This document shows positions 22,994 through 33,650 of a stretch of DNA of 64,000 bases, in pieces. Within the stretch, counting starts at the first letter, position 1. Every line of letters starts with the position of its first letter. The translations under genes were made by a program, and so were the position numbers. Source of the DNA: Rhexocercosporidium sp. MPI-PUGE-AT-0058 (lineage: Eukaryota > Ascomycota > Leotiomycetes > Helotiales); contig JAGTJL010000032.1 of assembly GCA_020746875.1 (NCBI GenBank), positions 186,001 to 250,000 on the forward strand, in the 5' to 3' direction. A model generated the notes under the pieces. That model saw nothing but the letters and a program-made list of their open reading frames with translations. It was not told the origin of the DNA and made no database searches.

Positions 22994-24106
22994 CTACCAC
23001 AGCGGCAAAGCGGCAGGGGCGTTCCAGTCGACATTCCCATCCGTCGCTTCAATCCTTTCGTGGCAGGTTCCGAATAGTCGATCCCAGAGGCGCGTCTGCT
23101 TGCCGTAATTGTGACTCTGCTTCCATCCCTTGCGGTGGTGTAGATCATGGTCCTCAGTCTGCAGCTCAGCGTTGAAAAGTCTCAAGAACGGCGTCGCAGT
23201 TGTAGGTGGCGTCACATAGAGTCGCAGACCACTGTGTCCCCAAAGCTCGGTCCAGACAATGTACTGTTGGCAGATCCACCAGTCTGCGAAGCCCATAGGT
23301 AGGCCCATCAGCTTCATGGTCCCGTACGTGATAATGGGAATGCCGATAATGTCGAAAACCTCCTGTACAGTATCGGCGTATAAGCTGAGGAGAGGTGAGG
23401 GGTGTTTGGTAAGGTGGTGCGTTCGGTGGAAACCCCACAGCCATTCATTCTCGTGCATGACACGGTGATACCAGTAGAAGAAGAAGTCCAAGATGGTGCC
23501 GTACAGTCCAATCTCCAGAGGCAAGTACCATGAGAGGGTAGACAATGGTGCCTGGCTTGCCCGGTAGGCCAAAAAGACGCTCACGACTGGGCGAACAGTT
23601 GAGGTCGACATGAGGGAGTGGAGAACCTCTTTGACCCTTGAGTCAGGGACCTGGTCTCGTTCATGTTTGTCGCCATCGAGATACCCGTATTGGTGTCCCA
23701 GTTCACGCAGCTGATGGATTTCCCGAATTGCGTTGAACTTGTAGGCGATGGAGTAGAAGACGAGGGCGACGACGAGGTTCAGATTCTTCCCAGTCAAATA
23801 GAGATATCCTTGGTGAGCCAGCAAAGGCCATATGGCATGGAAAATAATCCACTTGTGGCCTTCGGAATGGGGTAGATAAGATATGCTGTCAGTCTTCGCA
23901 AAGACTGGTACCTTCCGGTTGAGGTCAGTCGGGTGCAGGCCGAGAAGGTCCATCATTCGCTGTTGATGATTCCAGCGACTCTTGTCCCATGTTCGCCAGG
24001 TTGATTTCATCGAGTCCTTTGGATTGCGAGGCGTCGTCGTGGGGGCAGGTGTAATGGTACTGCTGCCCACTTCTGTGGAAGTCGTAGTCATAGTGTTCGT
24101 CGACAT
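22994..24106 (-). CDS. fatty acid hydroxylase / sterol desaturase family protein, 370 aa
   Basis: A single-exon gene. The membrane di-iron signature is complete: HRVMH (HX3H, about residue 214), HRTHH (HX2HH, about 226) and HDLHH (about 320), spread among hydrophobic segments (WIIFHAIWPLLAH, VVALVFYSIAY, EIGLYGTILDFFFYWY). The family hydroxylates or desaturates sterols and long-chain lipids in the ER using O2 and cytochrome b5-type electrons. A Thr/Ser-rich N-terminus (residues 1-30) precedes the domain. The length is typical. The particular substrate cannot be read from the sequence. It converges on HsbA 4. Confidence 0.87.
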   Translation of the reverse strand: MSTNTMTTTSTEVGSSTITPAPTTTPRNPKDSMKSTWRTWDKSRWNHQQRMMDLLGLHPTDLNRKVPVFAKTDSISYLPHSEGHKWIIFHAIWPLLAHQGYLYLTGKNLNLVVALVFYSIAYKFNAIREIHQLRELGHQYGYLDGDKHERDQVPDSRVKEVLHSLMSTSTVRPVVSVFLAYRASQAPLSTLSWYLPLEIGLYGTILDFFFYWYHRVMHENEWLWGFHRTHHLTKHPSPLLSLYADTVQEVFDIIGIPIITYGTMKLMGLPMGFADWWICQQYIVWTELWGHSGLRLYVTPPTTATPFLRLFNAELQTEDHDLHHRKGWKQSHNYGKQTRLWDRLFGTCHERIEATDGNVDWNAPAALPLW

Positions 24107-24170
24107 GCTTGATGTGTGTAAGATGATGTGCTGAAGAGTTGAAATGTGACGATGGTAATTGTTTTATCGT

Positions 24171-24177
24171 TATATAT
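24171..24177 (-). promoter_or_regulatory. TATA-like box of hydroxylase gene
   Basis: An ATATATA motif on the minus strand, about 65 bp upstream of the ATG at 24106. Assigned by motif and distance only. Confidence 0.35.
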
Positions 24178-27100
24178 GATACTTTTCGACACCGTAACTG
24201 CATCACATGCATTCCTCGGCATCTACGTACCACGACCCCTCGCCAGGCTGTTTAGTTTAGTTAACCCCAACTAGGTTCTTCTTCAATCCAGCCCACAAAG
24301 CGGCCGCGCGGCTCTCGCTTCGTTGCTCGCTTACGAGCTTAGCAAAATAAGGGTCAGCGTACAATTTGCCTTGGAAAAGAGTAGTTGGTAACTACATTAC
24401 TTGTTCTCTACTCATGAGATCTCGTGATGTTTCTCGTGGAGCTCGGAAGCTTTTGCAAATTTGAGGATGATAAATTTGCATGGTTTTGACTATTAAGCGC
24501 TGAGTTCTAAACATGTTTGAGAAACGCCGTTGCGAATATTTTTCTTGGCACCTCTGGGAGCAACTGAGTTGGTGTTGCGAGAAGTTTCACGGACTCAGGC
24601 TAGTCCCAACACCACTTAATACAGTTAAATGCAACGTAATCTTTAAAAAAAAAATGACGCGCCACCACTGCATTTGCTGTGCACAAGTACTTTACCTGGT
24701 CAGAACCTAAATTGTACCAGGCGCAGTAATTCAGCCTCGAATTGAGAGATACTGGTCATGTATCAGTGATGATCAGTCATACTTCCTCGGCATGTGAGAA
24801 ATATCTTCATACGTGGCACCTCCAGCAATCAGCAACCTAAGATAGTGTTGTTGGAGACACATGCTGACGTTCCGACGTGAGGAGTCACATAGTTCGATTC
24901 CGTTCTGCTCTACAGTCTGCCTTGCAGATGAATTTCTGGGCAAAGTTATCTATTTTCAAGTCGGTATAACATTCTGAAGTGATTTTGAGTACTTTTGATC
25001 CTAACCATCCTCCATTCAAGTACCGAATTGGCAACGGGGCAGTCATTGGCATGTCTCTACAGCTGAGCACGGAGAACAGTAATATCCTCCTTTAGCAGAC
25101 TGGCATGCAACCTCTGATGGAAGGCAATGATCTATCTCCGCATCGACAAGCAACAGCTTGGGCCAGTGAATAATAATGCCGCGTTGCTTCTTGGAAGATC
25201 TGCATACACGCCACCGAACAAATTATACATACATTCAACTCGTTCTACCCGTTTTATCACAAGCTAATAAATACAAAACTTTGAACCTCGGCTACTTGGA
25301 CGCACCCGTTTGTTTTATGACTTATATCCTTCAAAGCTAGTACTGATAGCACACTTCAATGATTCATGACTCATATTCCTTCCACTTCCTCCAGAAAATT
25401 CTTCACTGCACGCTCTCAAGGTGCTGCGCGAAACTTGAGTAGGACCAAATCATGTGGCTAAGGGCTTGCAGGTACTCATATCTCAGCCAGAGCATATCCA
25501 TTGTGTTTATTTAGCATTCAGTTTCTCTCTTATCCTTCTAGAAATCAAAATATTCTCAGATAAATGGAAGAGATACAGCAGTCAGCCATCGAAGGAGCCA
25601 TATGCTGGGGGCAGAGGTAGACAGCTTGTCTGCTGAGAACCTCTATCCTAGAATCAATACATATCTACAGACGTTTGTTCGCAGATGGTCCTGTTGGAAT
25701 CCACATTGAATATTGACAAGCAAGACTTTCCCCGGATTCGGACTGCTTACATCCTATTGCTGCAGCGCAGACGAGTTATGCTGTCTAGTTGTCCACTATC
25801 CCATGTCTCGAATTTTACACCGCGCATCTCGGATACCTTTTCTTCTGTGTGCATATTTGCGATCTCACATTTTGCCTAACTTTTGACGTCGACGGAACTT
25901 CAATTCTTGACACAAGCCTATCCACAACACTGAACTGTTGCGTCAGCAAAAATGATCCAGCACTCCACAGCAAATTCCACCTCTTGTACCCTTCGTTGAC
26001 CCATTCACCGCCACGAAGAAACCCGCTCCGCGCCGGATACTCCACTACCCGGTTTACAACTAGATCACATCCACACCATAAATTCATTCGATTTTGGAAC
26101 AGCTTAACATACCCGGCTTCTATGCCGATACTCGATATCACACCAATCGATCTCCTCTCAAACCACTCACATAAAACAAACACCTTCAATCTTGATAAAA
26201 TGTGCCTTAGCCTCCTATCACCCGGACATATCTTAAACAAAAGATCTTGGAGTATCGCTATCATCCAGGATCCAACCGCCATTCCCGTCATGATTTATCA
26301 AACTCGCAGGAGCCATTGGAGTTGCAGCGTCGATTCCAAATTCGACTGTTCGTGAGTGCGATTTGCAGTTCCGGTGCTTTAAAAATGGCTGACGCGGGTT
26401 TGGCGTACTTTGAAGAACAATCCAACATACATGCAGCGCGGTGGAGGATGGTAGACCGTATAATCTCTGAGAGTCTTGCAGTAACTTTGATATCACAGTA
26501 CTGTACATGTTACCCGTCCCCAATAATTTCATTATTTCGGGGTTTGAGTTTCCTTATTTTTTTTGGATTCTACAGCCGGTCATCAAATGTCTTCAGGAAG
26601 GGTTGCTAATTTGATGATTAGGTTGGGATGACTAGTTCTGATCTACGTCAAAGGAGGACTCGACGGCTTCTTGTTTCTTGAGGCCTCGCTGCTTTCATAA
26701 ATGTGGAGATTAGTGCTGGAATTACTAAAGAGGACTCAGAGATATGCGACGTCTCGATTCAGAAAGAGGGTTCAGAATAAGCTATTGAGACCAAATAGAG
26801 CAGTCCTACGTTCGAAGTGGGAAGATGAACGCTGCATCGCTATAGGTACGAGGAGAGCTTGCTGGAATACTGCAACGGCGCGCTCGATACATTTTGGATA
26901 TGTTCGATTGCCCTGCCTGGTGTTGTTGTTCGTTTAGCTGGATCAGTAGAATATTTAGTATATACTGGTAACTTTCATTTCTCTCTTAATTTTATATCAA
27001 TTTCATCTCCATCAAAAATAACCTATGGTGTAATTGATGACGTGTTAAGTAGGTAAGAATGGAGAGTCCACGGTATCCTTGGTCTGTGTCTCTCTCAAGG

Positions 27101-28082
27101 TTATTCCAAGAAGCTACTCCGTGCTCACTCGTCTTTTAGCTCTGAACGCTGAATATTGAAATAGAACTCAGACTTCTGAAAGTGGACTGGATGGAAAGGT
27201 GGGATAGGAAAAACCAAAGATAGAAAGGGACACCGCAGTACATGATCAATATTACGAGGGCTAGGGCCTATCCTGTAATGAACCGAGAGCGAGACATGGT
27301 GGCACAATGTTTGTTTATATTCGACTATCGAGTTAGGTGACTTGGAGGGCTCGATCAGACTGAGTACTCCCTTACATGCTCTATTGATCCTTGTTGCCTA
27401 AAGCTTCAGTATCTTGCTCACAATACTCGTATAATTCAGCATTTTAATCCTAAGCTGTATGTCAATTGTGGAGAAGATAGCCAACTTTCCCCTCGCTTGG
27501 CTGTTGTATCTGCATGTCTTACCACGATTACTCGTGGACGCCCGTACCCAGGTACCTACCTATATGTCATTGGCGTTGGATGACTTGTAGACTGCCTTGG
27601 ATCTCTTGCTTCCGTCCAGCTTATAGAAAATATGCCAGCATGATGCTCCAGTGGGGTGTACCAGGACAATAGCCTTAGATCAATTGATTTTTCTTCCGAT
27701 TCAAGATAAGTCTAGTGGGAGGGAGTGGAGGGGAGTGGAGTGAGATGGAGAGTGGCGATGAAGTGGAACGAATTCAATTAAATTCCATTCCATTCCATGT
27801 TTTTATTGTTTATTGTTTGTTGTTTGTTGTTTGTTGTATTAACACCAAGCGGATAAAAGTTCAAAGCTTCCTGGGGAACCTGGAAGCGAAAGGAAGCGAG
27901 CTTTGCCCGCCTTTCTGACCGCTTCGGTGAATTTGAGCCTGGACCCGGCCCCTCAAGCCTCAGGCATTCGGTCATATCAAACGCCGACTCCCCGACATCT
28001 CGAAATTTACAGTGCCCAGCTGGAGTCCAGCCTTCGTAAGGAGTGAGGTGAGGTCAGGTCAAGTCAATACAGCCCAATAACA

Positions 28083-28111
28083 ATAACAACAACAACAACA
28101 ACAACAACAAA
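28083..28111 (+). repeat. (CAA)n microsatellite in LSM3 5' UTR
   Basis: About nine ACA/CAA units directly upstream of the LSM3 start (28151), probably in the transcribed leader. Confidence 0.8.
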
Positions 28112-28150
28112 GAAAACCACAGCAAGAATTCCACGCGACTTCTACACAAA

Positions 28151-28622
28151 ATGGCCGACGTCGACGACGGAGCGTCTGCCCCTGCAGAGCCCCTCGACCT
28201 TGTGCGCCTTTGTCTTGACGAGATCGTGTTTGTGAAGCTGCGCGGAGACCGAGAGTTAAAAGGAAGGCTGCATGTCAGTAATACCACCTGCCATGCTGGG
28301 AACACGACTGATGAATGAACAGGCATACGACAGTCATTGCAATCTGGTGCTAGGAGATGTGGAGGAGACGATATATGTTGTGGAGGAAGATGAGGACGAG
28401 GAGGAGACCGTCAGGGTATGGCTATTGCTACGGAGGAGAGGAGAGGAGCATTGCTGAATCATACCAACAGACAATCCACAAGAAGTCCGAGATGCTGTTC
28501 GTAAGAGGTGTGTTCAAGAGTTACTCTTTGTTCTGTTGGTGCGAGTCCAGCTCTGTGTATTATTTACTAACTATTGAGTAGGAGACAGCGTGGTGCTCAT
28601 TTCTCCACAAGCACCATCATGA
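28151..28622 (+). CDS. LSM3: U6 snRNA-associated Sm-like protein LSm3, 97 aa
   Basis: Exons: 28151-28273, 28323-28415, 28471-28507, 28582-28622 (294 nt). The Sm1 motif is [34 protein letters not shown]; the Sm2 motif is [14 protein letters not shown]. Length and acidic insert (EEDEDEEE) match LSm3 of other fungi. LSm3 sits in the LSm2-8 ring that binds the U6 snRNA 3' end in the nucleus and in the LSm1-7 ring that promotes decapping and mRNA decay in the cytoplasm. All three introns join in frame with canonical GT-AG ends. The start is the first ATG after a CAA repeat leader, with a good context (AAAATGGCC). Confidence 0.95.
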
Positions 28623-29211
28623 TCGCAGAACACCAATGCAAATCGAGGATAATCGAGATTCGAACTAGATGAGGACCACTAGGGAATATTGAGGACATGG
28701 GAATATACCAAAACAGCGCATGGCAGATGTTCTCGGAGCGGAGTGCGTTGAGCAATGGCGGGGTAGATCAGTAGTCTTTTGCATGGCATTGCGCAGCAGA
28801 ATGGAGGCGTTGAACATCCATCAAGAACCATAAAACCAGTCATTTGAGCAAGGATAATAGCGGACATGACTGAATCGAATGCCAGTGGTTGCAGCTCCAG
28901 AATGTTTGAATATCATTCCATGACTCAAAACTCCAATATGATGATTCACGACTCTCGGCCGGCTGCTGCTATCGATAAAGCTCACCCCTCCCTATTCCTT
29001 CCCCGGAAGAGTCATCCTAGTATACCTACCATGTTACTTACCACTCGACTTCTTCCCCTCTTCCACAACTACATCTCCAAACATCAGGATCTCTATTGAA
29101 AAGTAACAAGTCAGCCTAGAATCTACAGATCAGCCAGATGATCTTGCGAATACACTGAAGTGTCACTCAGCCGAGGATATCAAGAAGTCCCAACACCAAT
29201 ACTACCCCACC
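28623..29211. other. intergenic, promoter of GTPase gene
   Basis: 589 bp between LSM3 and the GTPBP1-like gene on the same strand. The last 200 bp are pyrimidine-rich. No other feature recognised. Confidence 0.4.
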
Positions 29212-31215
29212 ATGGCAACAAAAGGCAAACAGCTTCCGCATGAGCGGCGGAAAGGCGAGACGGTATTTGCTACCATCCTACCTTCAAGGAATTAAGCTGA
29301 CAAATTCCCAGGCTTTGAGTGAATTCGCAGATTACGTCGAGAAGCAACAGAAGCTCCGATACCCAACCGGCGCATCAGCCGCTACCACCGTAGTGGAAGA
29401 GCATTCCGAACTCGATATCCTGGACTCCCTTGACCTCGCAGATGCCGCTCCAGCTGTGCGATTAAAAGAGTTGCTCCTAACTCACGACGATGACACCTTC
29501 ACGAAACTAGTCAATCTGCTAGAGACACGAATAGAAGAGGGACACGGCGAGACGATCTTCGAGGTTGGATTTGAGAACAATGGTGATTCCATGGCATTGA
29601 CCAAGGACGAGTGGGATGTTGCTATGAGAAGATTGAGGGAGGCTGCGAAGAAAGTACGGTGCGATTGCCAGGTCCTTCTTACGAAACATGTTGGTGGCGA
29701 GGAGGAAGCAGAGAGTGCCGCCAACGAGAAGGAGAAGGAGTGCAGTGGGAAAATACTGGTCAGACAACATCCAGCAACTGTTGAAGAGGTAGTTGAGACT
29801 CGAATAGCAGTCGTGGGGAATGTTGATGCTGGGAAAAGTACCATGTTGGGAGTTCTGGTCAAAGGAGGTCTAGATGATGGACGGGGTAAAGCTCGAGTCA
29901 ACCTTTTTAGACATAAGCACGAGATCGAGAGTGGGAGAACTAGCTCCGTGGGAATGGAGATCATGGGATTTGATACTCTAGGAAAGGTCGTCGCAGCTGA
30001 AGTTCCGGGAAGGAAATTGTCATGGGAGGAGATTGGCAAACGCTCTGCCAAAGTCATTACTTTCACTGACTTGGCCGGTCACGAGAGGTACCTCCGAACC
30101 ACTGTGTTTGGCCTGTTGTCTTCAAGCCCGAATTACTGTCTGCTGATGGTTGCCGCCAACAATGGTCTCATTGGTATGAGTAAAGAGCATCTGGGTATTG
30201 CCTTGGCTTTGAACGTCCCAGTCATGGTTGTCATCACCAAAATCGATATCTGCCCGCCACACATCTTGGAACAGACTGTCCAGCAAATAACCAAAATTCT
30301 GAAGAGTCCTGGTGCTAGGAAAATCCCCATCTTCATCAAGAACAAGGAGGAGTGTATCAATACCGCGACTCAGTTCGTCAGTCAGCGGATATGCCCAATC
30401 TTCCAAGTCTCCAATGTCACAGGCGAGTCTCTAGATCTTGTCCGAGCATTCTTGAATATCCTTCCTCATCACGGACACTACGATGCGGAAGCTCCATTCG
30501 AGTTTCACGTAAACGATACCTTCTCCGTTCCATTCGTAGGCACTGTCGTATCTGGCATCGTTAAAAGTGGTGTCATCCATGCTGGTGATACCGTCTTGAT
30601 CGGACCAGACTCCCTCGGTCAATTCACAACTACCAATATCAGATCCATTGAACGGAAACGAATACCAGTGCCAGCTGCGTCAGCCGGACAGTCAGCCTCT
30701 TTCGCTCTGAAACGTGTCAGACGGAAGGATGTACGGAAAGGAATGGTTGTTCTGCCAAAGCTCGAACAGAATGCTCCCAAGGTGTACCGAGAGTTTGTTG
30801 CTGAAGGTAAGAATCACAATCCACTTGTCAAACGCTTCACTAACGAATAACAGTGCTGATCCTCTCCCATGCAACAACCATAAAAACCAAGTATCAAGCC
30901 ATGCTCCACGTCGGTCCAGTTTCTCAGACTTGTGCTATCATAGATATCGATCGCCAGTACATTCGAACCGGCGACCGAGCTCTCGTAGCATTCCGCTTCG
31001 TCCAGAGACCAGAGTATCTTGCTCCAGGCGACAGATTACTCTTCCGAGAAGGCCGGACCAAAGGTCTGGGAATCGTCAAGAGTGTTGGCTACGATTTCAA
31101 CAAGCCATTGAATCCCAATGCCATCAAGGATAAGGATGGGAAATCTGTTGAGGCTCAAGGGGAGGAGACCAAGCCTGCTGAGGAAACGCTCGGTCAGGCT
31201 GGTAGTAAGGCTTGA
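29212..31215 (+). CDS. GTPBP1-like translational GTPase, 635 aa
   Basis: Exons: 29212-29262, 29312-30806, 30854-31215 (1908 nt). After a 180-residue N-terminal domain comes an EF-Tu-like GTPase core: G1 GNVDAGKST (about 186), G3 DLAGHERY (about 270), G4 TKID (about 326). Beta-barrel domains follow (FVGTVVSGIVKSGVIHAGD ... YQAMLHVGPVSQTCAIIDID ... GDRALVAFRF). The short Lys-rich C-tail is typical. G4 has Thr instead of the usual Asn, as in GTPBP1/2 relatives. Metazoan GTPBP1/2 act on stalled ribosomes and mRNA decay; a similar role in fungi is inferred. The ATG at 29212 (CACCATGG) is chosen because its short first exon splices in frame to the conserved block ALSEFADYVEKQ. Confidence 0.9.
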
Positions 31216-32547
31216 GGTGTTCTCGGATAACTGTCTATATTATTCTTGTTTACTGCTTTATTCGGCTTTAGCGAAAAGGGAGCATCTTCTGGTACCGGGA
31301 AGTTGAGAGTGAAACACAGTACTTATGGATTACATTGCATAGCTCTCTTGAAGTTTTGGATAAATTTTGGAGTTTATGGCGTTTCGCGAATGTCCTAAGT
31401 GGGCCTGGCGCTTGCTGGGTGTTTGGCCACAGAGAACAGCTTAGAAAATCTAGCTATTTGGAAGGTGTTCCTGGTTGGAACTATGTAAAGAGCTTCCTGC
31501 TTCCTGCCACCTAGTGTTCTGTAAGAATAACCTCTATTGGTACGGTCACGGAATCGTGACAAGTGTCCGATAAAGCGGATCGTTGCGCCCACGGGTACAA
31601 GTGACACTCATGATAATTTAACATGTGCTCCGCCTGGTTCTAGATTTCCTTTGATGTATTTCCCATGTGCGGATGCATGCACATTGACGTCTGCCAGATA
31701 CATGACTGGGAGTGAGGAGTTGAAGGTCAGGGAAGAGAACGAGTACCAGGATTCTCAGCACAGCCACAGTCTCCTGAAATTAAGCGAGACGGGAATGACG
31801 AAGTCGACGACCGGGGGTTGCATGTGCGTCATTGTTGATCTCTTGAACCGGCTGGGATGAGACGAGACGAGATGAGCTGGGAATCTAATGATACATTGAC
31901 TGATCATTGTGGTGAGCAGGTTCACTGTCAGGAGGTAGATAAAACGATTAATTAAACGACATTCTAAAGCTCTATACTAGGAGCAGATTCCTCCAAAGGC
32001 CCGTAGCTAGGCCAGAATCGTAGGTCAGGAACGGGAGTAAGCATTCATAGAGGGGTAAAATGTCGCGGGGTAAATCAAGAATCAAATACAGCCTCAAACC
32101 AATAAAATATTTTAGAAATCCGGGTTTCTAATGTCTAACAAGCATGCCGCCTGGATTTTCGCCTCGGCTTAGATTCCGATACGTAGGACACGGCTGGTCA
32201 AATAACAAGCTGCCAACTTTCCTATCCTTTCCCCTGGTTGGACACAGCTTGGTCTGGTGAGGGACGACGGGAGGGATGCCCTCGACGGGAACCAGTCAAG
32301 CTTGATATTCTTTGACCCTACATGCCACAACGACGTCAGTTCTCGGCTGGGCCTTGAAAAGGTGGGTGTTAATCTACTACAATAGCTTGGGTATCGATCG
32401 CGTGCTTCCCTTTATAAAGCTCGTATCCCTCCCCATTTTCTTTTTCTAAATAAATAATGCAAGACATCCAAGATACCCCCAACGCAAACAACAAACACGC
32501 AAATCCACCTTAATTTCCCAGTACCTACATATTTGAGGAAGATCAAC
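31216..32547. other. intergenic, nothing recognised
   Basis: 1.3 kb between two same-strand genes. The last 150 bp before 32548 are promoter-like: TTTATAAAG near 32411 and a C/T- and A-rich leader. No exons recognised. Confidence 0.4.
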
Positions 32548-33457
32548 ATGGAGACCGTCACCAACATCGCCTCGGCCGCCTCGCGTGCCATCTGGGGAGA
32601 AGGAACCAACCCTGAAGATAAGAAGGATGTGAATGGCAACGAGACGCTTGGAAAGGAGCCTGTTGCGGGAGAATTGGGTGATGTGAAGAGTGGCGAGCCG
32701 TATGATAAGGGGAATGTTGATGCTGGTGAGTTTGCCTTCAGACCCGAGGAGTATTAGTTTGGAATCAACTCCATATCCGCTCTACAATGCCAGAGCTAGA
32801 GACTAGTAGCTGACATGTCTATCAACAGACGACTCAACCTCCCTCCCCGCCAAATCAACCCTAACTTCAAACCCCAAACCCACCACCACAGAAACCACTT
32901 CCGACCCCGCAGCAGCTGCTGTCCTCCTCCCAGAATCAGCATCTACCTCGAGAGATACACCAACCAACCTCCTCGCCACCTCAGACAAACCATCTACTGC
33001 TTCTGAGAAAGCCGCGAAACTTCCTTCTGAGACCACCGAGACTGAGGCTCTGACGTTTACGAAGAGTGATCCGGTTGCGGATAAGGCGGTCGGGATGGAG
33101 GAGAAAGCTAGTGGTGTTAAGGGAACCACTGGCTTTGATGCGCCTGGGCCTGCTACAACTGCAGCTAACACCGCGAGCACAGCTACAGCCACAACAACAG
33201 GTACGGGCGCGAAAACGAGTGAAGGTCTTCGAGAGGAGACAGTTGGAAGCACAGGCCTGTTGGAAGAGAAGCGCGTCAAGCCCGAGTCGGCATCGGAACC
33301 TAAAGTCGGCGAGACCACCGCGAGCAAGAATACGCATGCTAGTACGAGTACGCCGAAGAAGAGTCTTGATGCTTCGGGCGATGCGGACGCGGAGGGCAAG
33401 GAGAAGAAGAGTTTGAAGGAGAAGATTAAGGAGAAGTTGCATAGGCATAAGGATTAG
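32548..33457 (+). CDS. hydrophilic low-complexity protein, 268 aa
   Basis: Exons: 32548-32725 and 32829-33457 (807 nt). The N-terminus METVTNIASAASRAIWG followed by EPVAGELGDVKSGEPYDKGN is a block I recognise from widespread uncharacterised filamentous-fungal proteins. The remainder is Thr/Ala/Ser/Lys-rich and predicted disordered, ending in a basic KKSLKEKIKEKLHRHKD helix. There is no signal peptide or membrane segment. Such composition recalls stress-associated hydrophilins, but no function can be assigned. The 103-nt intron has GTGAGT and ATCAACAG ends and keeps frame. Confidence 0.8.
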
Positions 33458-33650
33458 ATGGTTGGCTTTGGGGTCTGGGGTGTGAGGGAATACAGGGAAG
33501 AAGGGAGTGTAATGATACCTGACGGATGTTTGCTTTACAGTGTTTGTGCTCTAGCCGTATCTGTGTTGTAGTAGGAATTGGAAATGCCGATATTAAAAAT
33601 TATATCTTGCCAATTCAGTGTCATCTGATGGGAAGGGGGCTGTCCATTAT

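Larger units (their letters stand above)
24107..28150. other. 4-kb gene-poor stretch
   Basis: No family-recognisable gene was found on either strand. Open readings here (for example around 25815-26291 minus and 25789-26355 plus) overlap on opposite strands, lack supporting splice sites and have no motif. Near 27715-27840 there are purine-rich GGAGTGGAG and TTGTTTG simple repeats. The composition is not RIP-like. This may be intergenic, or hold fast-evolving or non-coding genes that cannot be called from sequence alone. Confidence 0.4.

Noticed and set aside
10987..24106. Secondary-metabolite cluster
   Set aside because: No PKS, NRPS, terpene synthase or prenyltransferase is present; an MFS exporter and a hydroxylase alone are insufficient.
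24885..24915. AGTTCGATTCC, resembling a tRNA B box
   Set aside because: No matching A box, acceptor stem or T-stem pairing could be drawn around it.
25815..26355. Overlapping open readings of 158 and 188 codons on opposite strands
   Set aside because: No motif, no leader or splice support, and each is the shadow of the other.
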